Source of the DNA: Nematocida homosporus
Taxonomy: Eukaryota > Microsporidia
Assembly: GCF_024244095.1 (NCBI RefSeq)
Contig: NW_026250684.1
Span: 62,001-126,000 of the forward strand
Direction of reading: 5' to 3'
DNA length: 64,000 bases
A program made the position numbers and the translations under genes. The notes under the pieces are model-generated. The model was not told where the DNA came from. It ran no database searches and saw only the letters and a list, made by a program, of their open reading frames with translations. Below, in pieces: positions 1 to 8,432 of the stretch (positions within the stretch are counted from its first letter, which is position 1; each line of letters opens with the position of its first letter).

Positions 1-2
1 AG

Positions 3-1550
3 ATTCATCCTTTTACGTCCGATCTAATCAATGTTCTTTATGACCGAGACCATTACAAAATGGCCTTAGGTCACATCAAAACGGTTTCTAGTAGTATTAG
101 TCGCACGCAAAAGGAGTATACCAAGCTAATTAAGTACGGAGATACGCTCTATCGGTGCAAACAGCTAAAAAGAGCTGCTTTAGGTAAGATGTCTACTATG
201 GCTAAGAAGCTAGGCAAGACTTTAGTTTACTTAGAGGAGGTGCGACAGAGTTTAATGCGAATGCCGGATATTGATCCTAGTACGCGAACTTTACTTATTT
301 GTGGGTATCCTAACGTAGGGAAGAGTAGTTTTATGAACAGTGTAAGTCGGGCTAAAGTAGATATTCAGCCGTACGCCTTTACAACTCGTAATCTTTATGT
401 GGGTCATTTTGACTATAAGTATTTGCGATGGCAGATTATTGATACGCCTGGAGTACTTGACCATCCAATTGAAGAGATGAATACAATTGAGATGCAAAGT
501 GTGACGGCTTTAGCCCATTTAAGAGCGGCGGTGCTTTACTTTATTGATGTTAGTGAGACTTGTGGGTACTCAATTGAGTGCCAATTAGGACTCTTCCGAT
601 CTCTTTCGCCTTTATTTGAAGGTAAGCCGGTTGTTTTTATTCTCAGTAAGAGTGATGCTAAGCGTATCTCGGAATTACCAAGTGAAACACAAACGCTTAT
701 CAAAGAATTGATAGCAGATAATCCTTGGGTTGAGATATCATCTTTAGCAGAGAGTAACATTGATATGGCCAAGAATATGGCCTGTGAGTACTTATTGGAC
801 CAGCGAGTGGAAATTAAGTTGCAAGAGAAGCGCTTGGAAGAGTTCCGAGCTATGCTGGATATTCGTAAGCCGGAAATTGATCCTGAGTACAAACGAGTAG
901 CTCAGACGGACGAGTTTGGTACTCGAACTGAAACACAGAAGCAATTAAAGGAAGAGGCCAGACAAAGAGGTGAAAAGTTCTTCTCTGATCTGAACAAGTC
1001 TTACTTTGTAGCGGCTGAGTGGAAGTACGATGCTATTCCTGAGATTATGAACGGTAAGAACATTGCTGATTTTATTGATCCTGAGATTGAAGCTAAGTTG
1101 TTGAAGTTAGAAGAGGAGGAAGACTATTACTTACAGGAGGTTTATGGCCGAGAGTACAACTTGTTGCATCCTTCGGAGAAAGATAAGAAACAAAAGATTA
1201 TGCATTCCAAGATTGTGCATCGCTTGCGCGGTATGAACAAACAGCGCTCTTCTATCCCTGAACGAATGAAGTTTGCCGCGGAAACGAAGAAACTGGCTAC
1301 TAAGGCGGCTCAAGCTCAAGAGGCCGTGGCTCCAGGAGCTCCAATGGAAGTAGAACTGCGCAAGGAGCCAGAAAGACAAGTCTTAGCCCTGACACCCACC
1401 CAGCGCAACTTACTGGCCTTCAAGGACACCTACGTGAAAGAGAAGAAGCTTAAGGGTCGTAAGAGTGAAAGTGATCGCATCCACTTAACCGAACGGCCCA
1501 AGCACTTATTCAGTGGAAAGACTGGTCGTGGTAAACGGCAATACCGATAG
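3..1550 (+). CDS. NOG1: Nucleolar GTP-binding protein NOG1, 5'-truncated by the window edge
   Basis: NOG1 is the nucleolar GTPase that acts in 60S ribosomal subunit assembly. The frame is open to base 3. The residues before the first ATG at base 60 (HPF, then LYDRDHYK) still match the NOG1 N-terminal helical domain, so that ATG is internal and the true start lies upstream of the window. Visible GTPase motifs are G1 GYPNVGKSS, G2 region AFTTRNLYVGH, G3 DTPG and G4 SKSD. After the GTPase comes a charged helical region and a short basic tail (GKTGRGKRQYR). About 75 N-terminal residues appear to be missing, judging from the yeast protein. The 515 visible residues plus those make a protein shorter than the yeast one (about 647 aa), with the loss mostly in the C-terminal tail. 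The family assignment is secure. Confidence 0.96.
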   Translation: MHPFTSDLINVLYDRDHYKMALGHIKTVSSSISRTQKEYTKLIKYGDTLYRCKQLKRAALGKMSTMAKKLGKTLVYLEEVRQSLMRMPDIDPSTRTLLICGYPNVGKSSFMNSVSRAKVDIQPYAFTTRNLYVGHFDYKYLRWQIIDTPGVLDHPIEEMNTIEMQSVTALAHLRAAVLYFIDVSETCGYSIECQLGLFRSLSPLFEGKPVVFILSKSDAKRISELPSETQTLIKELIADNPWVEISSLAESNIDMAKNMACEYLLDQRVEIKLQEKRLEEFRAMLDIRKPEIDPEYKRVAQTDEFGTRTETQKQLKEEARQRGEKFFSDLNKSYFVAAEWKYDAIPEIMNGKNIADFIDPEIEAKLLKLEEEEDYYLQEVYGREYNLLHPSEKDKKQKIMHSKIVHRLRGMNKQRSSIPERMKFAAETKKLATKAAQAQEAVAPGAPMEVELRKEPERQVLALTPTQRNLLAFKDTYVKEKKLKGRKSESDRIHLTERPKHLFSGKTGRGKRQYR

Positions 1551-1657
1551 ATCCATTTAGCGATATTCAATAAAACAGACCATACTATTTACTTATTTAA
1601 GAGTGTCTAGTTACCTAGCTTAGTGAAGCACGATTTACACATACACAGTACATACAC

Positions 1658-4000
1658 TTATTCGCCGGAGCCATCGAGTAGGTTTAGTCGCTCACAGAGC
1701 ATGGCAACGAAAAGAGAGTCCTTATCGGTGAATAGCAAATACTCGAGCTCTTCTGCCACTTGCGAGGATGCCTTGATGCGAGTAATGGCCCGTTCTACTT
1801 CAATAAAGCGTTGTAATAAAGTGCCACGCAAAGCTAACTCACTAGACATCAAGTTGGTATTGTTAGTATTGTTAGTGGTAGTATTGTCGTTGGTAGTAGT
1901 ATTGTTAGTAGTAGTGGTGATAGTATTGTCGTTAGTAGTGGGGGTGGTGGCAGTATTGTTAGTGCTAGTGGTAGTAGTATTGTTGCTAGTAGTGGTGGTG
2001 GCAGTATTGTCATTAGTAGTGGTAGTATTGTTAGTGGTAGTCAGGGTTGGCTTGGCCAGGTTGCTAGTATCGGGGCTGGCGGGCCAATCGATGCTTGCTT
2101 GCAGAGTGTCTTGGGTGTTGGATAGTAGGAACCCGGCGGCATAGAACATGTTGCGTTGTAAGAGAAGGGATAGCATCTCTTCATGGAAAGTAGGTAGTGA
2201 TAACTTGGCGAAGAATGAAATGACCTCAATTACTCGAGATTCCTTCTTCTGCTGGATAGATGCATCAAGAAACTTAGGGAAAAGGGACGAGTCATGAAGA
2301 AGAACCCGGCTAAGTGCTAGCGGGTCTTTAAACGCCTTGGCGTCCTCGGCACTAAAGATAGCATAGAGTTTTTCTAAGTTGGTCTCATCAAGTAGTCGAA
2401 TCATTGCCGAAACTGTCTCTTCAAAGATACCGCTTGAGTGCGACTTGATACTGTCCAGAAGATCTAGGGCGCCATCAATATCGTCCGTATTCAGGAAATG
2501 GAAAAGTGTCTTCTCTAGACTAGTAACAAACTCCGGCTGGGTTGCATAGAGGTCAAATAAGAGATCACCAGGTATAAGTCCTTTACAATGCAGCATAATC
2601 AGAACAGGAAAGAAACAAACTGTAGTAAGCTTATCAGACAACAACTCAATTGAGCCCGCTGTTGCATAGACCCGAATAGGAGCACCCTGGAGAGCAGTCT
2701 TATTTGTCCAGAAAAAGGGCGACTCAACCGCAGCGACGGGAAAGGACAGAAGTGTTTCTCGGAATAGAACTAGAATAAAACTACCAGCCAAGCCAAGGGT
2801 CAAACTCTCTTTGGGCGTCCGGGCAGTAGACACATCGCGGAGTCCTGTTGTAATAAATAGCGAAGACTTCTTCTCCTCAGATAGAGTGTAGACTGTTGTG
2901 CCATATAAAGAAGCAGTTTCGACCAAAACCGGAATGCGTAGCCGCTTCTTCTTCTCAGGGAGGCCGAACTCTGATAAGAAGAGAGAAAAAAGGGGAGTCC
3001 CCTTCTTGGCCAGTCGTTTTTGCATCAGCACACTCAGCACATTCTCTTTAGCCTCGATATCAATCACCTCATCGCTTATCTCAAGACCAGTTAAATAGAA
3101 AGCGTACTTAAAGTCAGCTGTGTAATGAACCACACACTTGTCCTTCTTAGAGATAAACACATACTTTTCGGTCACAAACACGTTCTCAACCACCAGTTCA
3201 TACTCAATTTCAAGACCGCGATTAAGCACCACAAGCTGTCGCGTGTATGAGGAGTGTAAGTAGATCAAGGTCGGAGTGTTCCAGGCCTTGTCCGGTGAGA
3301 AACCCGATGGGTACTTCTTAAACTGGTTGCCATGCATAACTAAGTCATTGCAGGACAGCAAAGCATCAATCGCTCCATTGTTGTCCCGAATTGAAGCAAT
3401 TGTGGCCAATGAATACTGAATTGGCATGGAGTACTGTTTACCCGGCAAAAAGACACGCATTCTTTCAGGGGAGAGTAAACACACCCCTCTTGGCTGCACC
3501 TTTTCAATACTAAACAAGGTGTACTTGGTCACTCGCTCATTAGCAAAGGTATACAGAGCCATGTCTAGTGAGTCGTAGTAAAAGGCATCGACCGGATCGC
3601 GCAAAGTGCATATCTTTTGGCCGTGGCTGTAGATACAAGGTCGCGGTGCTTTTGTTTCGGAGCAGTTTTTGACCCAGACACTTCCTTCTAGATAGTGGTC
3701 CTTGTGCGGACAGATAAGATTGCCGCAAACAAAATAGGCTCGTTCTCGAGTTGTCTGGACTAAAATGTCTATTTGCTTGGTCTCAGGATCCCAGGAAGCT
3801 TCAATGTCCGTAAGACTCGGACAAGCCATTAGCACCACTCTTTTGTGTAATTGCGCCGGGTAAGTATAAAGTGAAACTGTTGCAACACCGGCATTGACAG
3901 CATAGACTAAGAGGAAACAATCAGTTGAGAGAAGAAACTGGCCGGGAATGGCGTATTCTGCGGCAGTCTCAATGATCATGCTGGCTTGTTTACTTTTCAT
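1658..4000 (-). CDS. Uncharacterised propeller/helical protein with a Thr/Asn-repeat insert; weak RIC1-like resemblance
   Basis: This is a 780-aa protein. The start ATG at 4000 is followed by MKSKQASM and preceded by an A/T-rich block (aaataaataaa on the coding strand). Residues 1 to about 480 are rich in beta strands with short repeated blocks, as in a beta-propeller. Residues about 490-650 are predicted helices (for example FHFLNTDDIDGALDLLD). Residues about 652-717 are almost only Thr, Asn and Asp. The last 60 residues are helical again. Propeller followed by helices is the layout of RIC1, a Golgi Rab-exchange subunit, and of some Vps/HOPS proteins. The helical stretch ending in LLLQRNMFYAAGFLL is vaguely like the RIC1 C-terminal region. 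I regard this as a guess. The CDS itself is well supported by length and by the non-random composition outside the insert. Confidence 0.8.
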   Translation of the reverse strand: MKSKQASMIIETAAEYAIPGQFLLSTDCFLLVYAVNAGVATVSLYTYPAQLHKRVVLMACPSLTDIEASWDPETKQIDILVQTTRERAYFVCGNLICPHKDHYLEGSVWVKNCSETKAPRPCIYSHGQKICTLRDPVDAFYYDSLDMALYTFANERVTKYTLFSIEKVQPRGVCLLSPERMRVFLPGKQYSMPIQYSLATIASIRDNNGAIDALLSCNDLVMHGNQFKKYPSGFSPDKAWNTPTLIYLHSSYTRQLVVLNRGLEIEYELVVENVFVTEKYVFISKKDKCVVHYTADFKYAFYLTGLEISDEVIDIEAKENVLSVLMQKRLAKKGTPLFSLFLSEFGLPEKKKRLRIPVLVETASLYGTTVYTLSEEKKSSLFITTGLRDVSTARTPKESLTLGLAGSFILVLFRETLLSFPVAAVESPFFWTNKTALQGAPIRVYATAGSIELLSDKLTTVCFFPVLIMLHCKGLIPGDLLFDLYATQPEFVTSLEKTLFHFLNTDDIDGALDLLDSIKSHSSGIFEETVSAMIRLLDETNLEKLYAIFSAEDAKAFKDPLALSRVLLHDSSLFPKFLDASIQQKKESRVIEVISFFAKLSLPTFHEEMLSLLLQRNMFYAAGFLLSNTQDTLQASIDWPASPDTSNLAKPTLTTTNNTTTTNDNTATTTTSNNTTTTSTNNTATTPTTNDNTITTTTNNTTTNDNTTTNNTNNTNLMSSELALRGTLLQRFIEVERAITRIKASSQVAEELEYLLFTDKDSLFVAMLCERLNLLDGSGE
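1850..2044 (-). repeat. ACT/AAC-type trinucleotide-rich insert coding Thr/Asn repeats
   Basis: On the minus strand this stretch is a run of ACT/ACC/ACA and AAT/AAC codons with occasional GAC and GCC, giving Thr-Asn-Asp repeats inside the 1658-4000 gene. It reads as GTT/GTA/GTG on the plus strand, which creates a Val-rich antisense frame. Such tracts usually expand by slippage and are expected to vary in length between isolates. Confidence 0.85.
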
Positions 4001-4122
4001 TTATTTATTTGGCCGGGCATTGGCTCTATCTCTAACCTGATTGCTGATTACTGCCAAACACGCCACGAGCCGATTATATCAAAACGGCAAAGTATATAGC
4101 AGAGCCGTGAAACTGATAAGCC

Positions 4123-7100
4123 ATGAAGTTTCACCGGAACGTCCAAAGATGGACTAGTCTTGTGCTGCTTATAGGAACTTTAGTATCTGCCGACAAAAGC
4201 GGCCCAGAGTTGGCAGATATTGCCCACGATGCAAATCCAACTTGCCACAAGCCGAATCTATTTAAAACAGCGGCCAAGTTAACTACTACTCCCAATCAAG
4301 AAGACCAAACACCCGCCGAGAAATCCCACCCCGACTCTGTTGTGTCTCGAATGTTATCGCACTTCAAAAGAGCGGCTTCATTTGTCCGCACCAGTCGATC
4401 GGGTCTAACTCCGTACCTCAGTAGTGGGATAGCTGAGTCAGGAGAAGCCGACGCCGCTCCTGCTAGTTCTGCTGGATCGCCATCGCCCGAGCCTAACCCG
4501 CCCCCTGCATCCGCACCAAGTCCATCGGCTAGCAGTCCTGCAGCCTCTCCCCCATCTCCGTCGGCGGACAAACCGCCAGCTGGTAATGCCAAACCTGCTG
4601 CCAAAGACCCCTATGCCGGCCTAGAAGACTTCAGTTCTTCCCCGGCAACAACTAGCCCAATGCTAGCCAGCTCAAAACCGACCACCAGTTCGGCAGCAGC
4701 AGTGCCTGCATCAACTGCTAGTTCAGCCAGCAGCACACCTTCTACTATGCCAGCTACTATGTCCTCTACTACGGCACCTACAACCAGCTCGGCCGGCGGC
4801 ATAGGACCATCAGTGGCTAGCTCTGCGACCAGCCCGCCTTCTACCATGACATCTGCTACTTCCAGTCTTGGTATAGGACCTTCTACAGCTAGCTCGGCTG
4901 CTCCCAAAGAAAGTGGAGGTGTGCTTGATGCATTGTTTGGTAATAAGAGCAATACATCCACCTCCGGAGTTAGTAGCACAGTGCCTCCAACTAGCATCCA
5001 AACAAGTGCTAGTGCTGAACCGACCAAGACCAAATCCACTACAACCGAACCAACTGCAAAAGAAAGCCCCGGCATTATAGATACGCTAGCAAACCTCTTT
5101 AAGGGTTCTCCTGATGAATCTAAAAAGGCCGCTAGCCAAGGGCCCGATTCGCCCACTAAGGCTTCTTCACCTGGTTCGACTAGCACCACATCCGCCCCAA
5201 CTAGTTTAACGACCAGTTCAGCTAGTGCCGCAGCTAATACTTCGTCGACTGCAGCTGCAGCGACTAGCAAAGCATCTACAACCGCCACCTCTTCAGCGGC
5301 TCCCAACGAAACTAGCAAGGGCATTGTGGATGGTGTTCTAGACCTACTCAATATTGGAGATAGCAAGAACAAAAGCACGAGCGCCGCCAGCAATACTAAG
5401 CCAACCCTCAGCAACACTGCGTCTACTTCCTCTACTCCAGCCACTACTTCTACTTCTTCTGCTCCATCCACTACCTCTACTTCCTCGGCTCCATCCACAG
5501 CATCTACTTCTTCTACCCCAACCCCAACATCTACTTCTTCTACCCCAACCCCAACATCTACTTCTTCTGCTCCATCCACTACCTCTACTTCCTCGGCTCC
5601 ATCCACAGCATCTACTTCTTCTACTCCATCCACAGCATCTACTTCTTCTACTCCATCCACAGCATCTACTTCTTCTACTCCAGCCACTACCTCTATTCCA
5701 ACCACTACTTCTACTACCTCTGCTCCAACCACAACATCTACCCCAACCACAACATCTACTTCAAGCTCGACGCCTGCATCAACTCATGGCTGTAATGGAC
5801 ATTCTTGTGGCGGTCCTCCGATTAATAACACCTACTATTATGGTCCTATTGATCAAAGTCACAAGAGCAACATCCACAACCAAAGCACTGTTAATAACAC
5901 CAACAACACAAGCAACAACAACTACTCCACGAACAACAACACCAATATTAACAACAGCACCAACATGAGCCAAAGCGTCAATCAGCAGAACCACAATAAT
6001 TCAAGGAATACTACCAACACCAACATTAGCAACAACACCAAGATGAGTCAAAGGTTCAGCCAGAAAAACAACAACATCTCCTCTAACACCAACAACACCA
6101 ATATTAGAAACCGCACCAACATGAGCCAGAAAGTCAATATGCAGAACAACAACGTAGCACCGGCAAAACCACCTATTAAGCCAGCAAGACTAACAGCTAA
6201 TAGAGTAGCAAACAGAAACAACAACAGCTCTACTGCCACTCAAGCTTCCACACAAAACAACTCCAAGGCCAGTCAAAACATCCAGCGTAACCAACAGTCA
6301 CAATTCTCTTCCTTCGCCAATCGTTCTCAGCAGAGATATCAGGCCCGTTCTCAAAATAACAGCTTTGCCCAGAGATATAGTCAAAACAACCGGTTTCTCC
6401 CACCCCGGCTGTGCGAGCGACCTGCCTATAATCGGTTTGCCAACCAATCCAGACAATACAACCAACGTCTCCAAAATAGTCAGGCTACTCAGTCCAACCA
6501 AGTCAACCAACGATCCCAAGCTAACGCCCCTGCAATTAACCGTGGGTTCCAAAACCAAAGAGCAGCCCAGCAACAAAGCCAATATGCATCCTACCGAGCA
6601 AGCTCCTTCTCCTCCCGCCAAGCAAGTTTTAGCTCTAGTGCGACAAGAAGCCAGAACATACAAAGCCAGGCGAAGCAGCAGCCTCCAACGCCACCTCCAA
6701 GCCCCCCACCCGCCATAGCTGCAACCAATGGCAACTATCGCCAAATGCAACAAAGATCATCCTCCAGCAATTCACAGGCAAGTCGCATGCGCTTCTCCCA
6801 AAGGAATAGTTCATCACAAAGCACCACTAACACAACCAATACTAACCAAAATCTAGCCCGGCCACAATCACCACCCCCAGCACCGGCACCGGCACCAGCG
6901 CCAGCACCATCTCGACTCACGGCCAGAACAAACACCGCGAATCAAAGCAGTCGGTTTTCACGACAACTCTCAAGTAGTAGTACTACTAGGCAAACCCAAA
7001 ACAGAGCTTCTTCAAGAGTACCGATCCCACCTCCAGCACCGGCACCTGCGCCAGCACCACCTCAGCTCGCAGCCAGAACAAACACCGCGAATCAAAGTAG

Positions 7101-8271
7101 CCGGTTTTCACGACAACTCTCAAGTAGTAGTACTACTAGGCAAACCCAAAACAGAGCTTCTTCAAGAGTACCGATTCCGCCTCCGGCACCAGCGCCGGCG
7201 CCATCTCGACTCACAGCCAGAACAAACACCGCGAATCAAAGTAGTCGGTTTTCACGACAGCTTTCAAGCACGAGTACTACTAGCCAAACCCAAAACAGAG
7301 CCCCCTCACAATCACCACCAAGTGCATTAGCTACTCGTCGCAACAGCTACAGCCAAAACACTCAAGGTTCTGCAGCGAGAAACACTTTCAACCAACAGTC
7401 CTCTTCTTTGTCTAGAGCACAGCGTGCCACTAACAGCGCAGCCTGGGCTAAGGGTAGTGCGATAACCAGTCGCACCATCGGAACACAGTACCAGCGATCA
7501 AATAATTATCGTCAAAGGCCTCCCATTCAAAACTTCGCACCTCATGGACACCATAATGCTAGAGTAGCCCTAAATGCCACCAACCAAGTATCGACATCCT
7601 CTGTTCCCGGAAACTGTGCTCGACAGCCTGTTGCTTCTAATGGCAACATGTATGCTCAGCAATCCCAAATGTGGAATCAAACCACGCAGTCCATGACCCG
7701 GGCTGGTGGCTGCGGCGTCCGCCGAGGCCGCTCATGCAATCGAAACATCCCACCTAACCCGACCAATCCGAATAGGCCGCCTAACCCGAATAACACGCCA
7801 CCTACAGAAGAAGAGCGAATTATTGTTGTTGATCTGGACAACGCCGAGCACGAACTACCCAGGGCTCGGCTCTTTGATGAAATCATCCAAAAGAACATTC
7901 CACAACAAGAAGAGCAGCTTCCCGCCCTCCAAACCGTCTTCCAACACATTGTAGTAGGAGATAAAGCCATCAGAGAGCTCAAGGCCACCCAAAAAGAAAC
8001 TGATTTCGGCTACCGGGTTGAAAACAACGAATTCATAATTGAGCCCACTTATGTCTCCTACGAGGACTTCCGAGCAAGCTATTTAGAAGCCAACACCAAG
8101 GCCTTCATGTCCTTCCTTATTGATGGCCGGCCAATCGAACTACCAATCACTCTAGAAGACCTGGACACAAACACAAGCACCAAAATTAGTCTAGAGCAGC
8201 TTGCTGATGCCGACCTAGACAAGTACACTAAGACACCACCACCCGCTACTCCCCAGCCACCCTTGAAATAA
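4123..8271 (+). CDS. Large secreted low-complexity protein (S/T/P-rich, N/Q-rich, tandem repeats)
   Basis: This 1382-aa protein starts with a likely signal peptide: a basic start, then a hydrophobic core SLVLLIGTLVSA, with cleavage expected just after it. Residues about 90-550 are mucin-like Ser/Thr/Pro/Ala with 9-residue repeats of the TSTSSAPST type. Residues about 570-690 are Asn/Thr/Ser-rich with recurring NxTNMSQ blocks. Residues about 700-1220 are Gln/Asn/Ser/Arg-rich and contain three near-identical units of about 50 residues plus Pro-Ala stretches. Only the last 150 residues (from EEERIIVVDLDNAEHEL) look like an ordinary folded domain. Cysteines are few, in short clusters (near residues 553, 558, 1166, 1188 and 1197). 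The secreted, repeat-rich, O-glycosylation-prone layout suggests a spore wall or polar tube/extracellular role, but I recognise no named family. Confidence 0.88.
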   Translation: MKFHRNVQRWTSLVLLIGTLVSADKSGPELADIAHDANPTCHKPNLFKTAAKLTTTPNQEDQTPAEKSHPDSVVSRMLSHFKRAASFVRTSRSGLTPYLSSGIAESGEADAAPASSAGSPSPEPNPPPASAPSPSASSPAASPPSPSADKPPAGNAKPAAKDPYAGLEDFSSSPATTSPMLASSKPTTSSAAAVPASTASSASSTPSTMPATMSSTTAPTTSSAGGIGPSVASSATSPPSTMTSATSSLGIGPSTASSAAPKESGGVLDALFGNKSNTSTSGVSSTVPPTSIQTSASAEPTKTKSTTTEPTAKESPGIIDTLANLFKGSPDESKKAASQGPDSPTKASSPGSTSTTSAPTSLTTSSASAAANTSSTAAAATSKASTTATSSAAPNETSKGIVDGVLDLLNIGDSKNKSTSAASNTKPTLSNTASTSSTPATTSTSSAPSTTSTSSAPSTASTSSTPTPTSTSSTPTPTSTSSAPSTTSTSSAPSTASTSSTPSTASTSSTPSTASTSSTPATTSIPTTTSTTSAPTTTSTPTTTSTSSSTPASTHGCNGHSCGGPPINNTYYYGPIDQSHKSNIHNQSTVNNTNNTSNNNYSTNNNTNINNSTNMSQSVNQQNHNNSRNTTNTNISNNTKMSQRFSQKNNNISSNTNNTNIRNRTNMSQKVNMQNNNVAPAKPPIKPARLTANRVANRNNNSSTATQASTQNNSKASQNIQRNQQSQFSSFANRSQQRYQARSQNNSFAQRYSQNNRFLPPRLCERPAYNRFANQSRQYNQRLQNSQATQSNQVNQRSQANAPAINRGFQNQRAAQQQSQYASYRASSFSSRQASFSSSATRSQNIQSQAKQQPPTPPPSPPPAIAATNGNYRQMQQRSSSSNSQASRMRFSQRNSSSQSTTNTTNTNQNLARPQSPPPAPAPAPAPAPSRLTARTNTANQSSRFSRQLSSSSTTRQTQNRASSRVPIPPPAPAPAPAPPQLAARTNTANQSSRFSRQLSSSSTTRQTQNRASSRVPIPPPAPAPAPSRLTARTNTANQSSRFSRQLSSTSTTSQTQNRAPSQSPPSALATRRNSYSQNTQGSAARNTFNQQSSSLSRAQRATNSAAWAKGSAITSRTIGTQYQRSNNYRQRPPIQNFAPHGHHNARVALNATNQVSTSSVPGNCARQPVASNGNMYAQQSQMWNQTTQSMTRAGGCGVRRGRSCNRNIPPNPTNPNRPPNPNNTPPTEEERIIVVDLDNAEHELPRARLFDEIIQKNIPQQEEQLPALQTVFQHIVVGDKAIRELKATQKETDFGYRVENNEFIIEPTYVSYEDFRASYLEANTKAFMSFLIDGRPIELPITLEDLDTNTSTKISLEQLADADLDKYTKTPPPATPQPPLK
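5446..5691 (+). repeat. 27-bp tandem repeats coding TSTSSAPST-type nonamers
   Basis: The codons for Thr-Ser-Thr-Ser-Ser-(Ala/Thr)-Pro-(Ser/Thr/Ala)-(Thr/Pro) repeat nine times with few changes. The unit is 9 residues (27 bp). The block lies in the mucin-like part of the secreted protein at 4123-8271. Confidence 0.85.
6910..7302 (+). repeat. Three tandem copies of a 144-150 bp coding repeat
   Basis: Copies begin near 6910, 7060 and 7204. Each codes (S/P)(R/Q)LxARTNTANQSSRFSRQL, then a Ser/Thr run, TQNRA and a Pro/Ala linker. The first two copies are nearly identical in DNA, and the third has drifted at its 3' end (Ser-Thr-Ser-Thr-Thr-Ser-Gln). High DNA identity implies recent duplication or gene conversion. 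Confidence 0.9.
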
Positions 8272-8432
8272 ATCAACCATAGATTGTATATAGATAGGCA
8301 AACCCCAACCAGAAACACTAGCCTTTTATTAATTCTAACCAAACCACAATCAACCTTATTCAAACTCAACCCAACCTTATTCAAGCTAAACTCAACTCAA
8401 CCCAACTCAACCTTATTCAACCCCACTAAACA

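Noticed and set aside
1623..2144. Plus-strand Val/Leu-rich frame that looks like a membrane protein
   Set aside because: It mirrors the Thr/Asn repeats of the minus-strand gene, and most of its length is the repeat itself.
1658..4000. Firm call as RIC1
   Set aside because: Only the overall propeller-plus-helix layout and one short helical segment agree, so I left the symbol empty.
4611..5750. Long minus-strand frame rich in Val, Glu and Ala opposite the secreted protein
   Set aside because: It is the antisense of Ser/Thr/Pro codon repeats. Its repetitive composition follows from the plus-strand gene and shows no domain.
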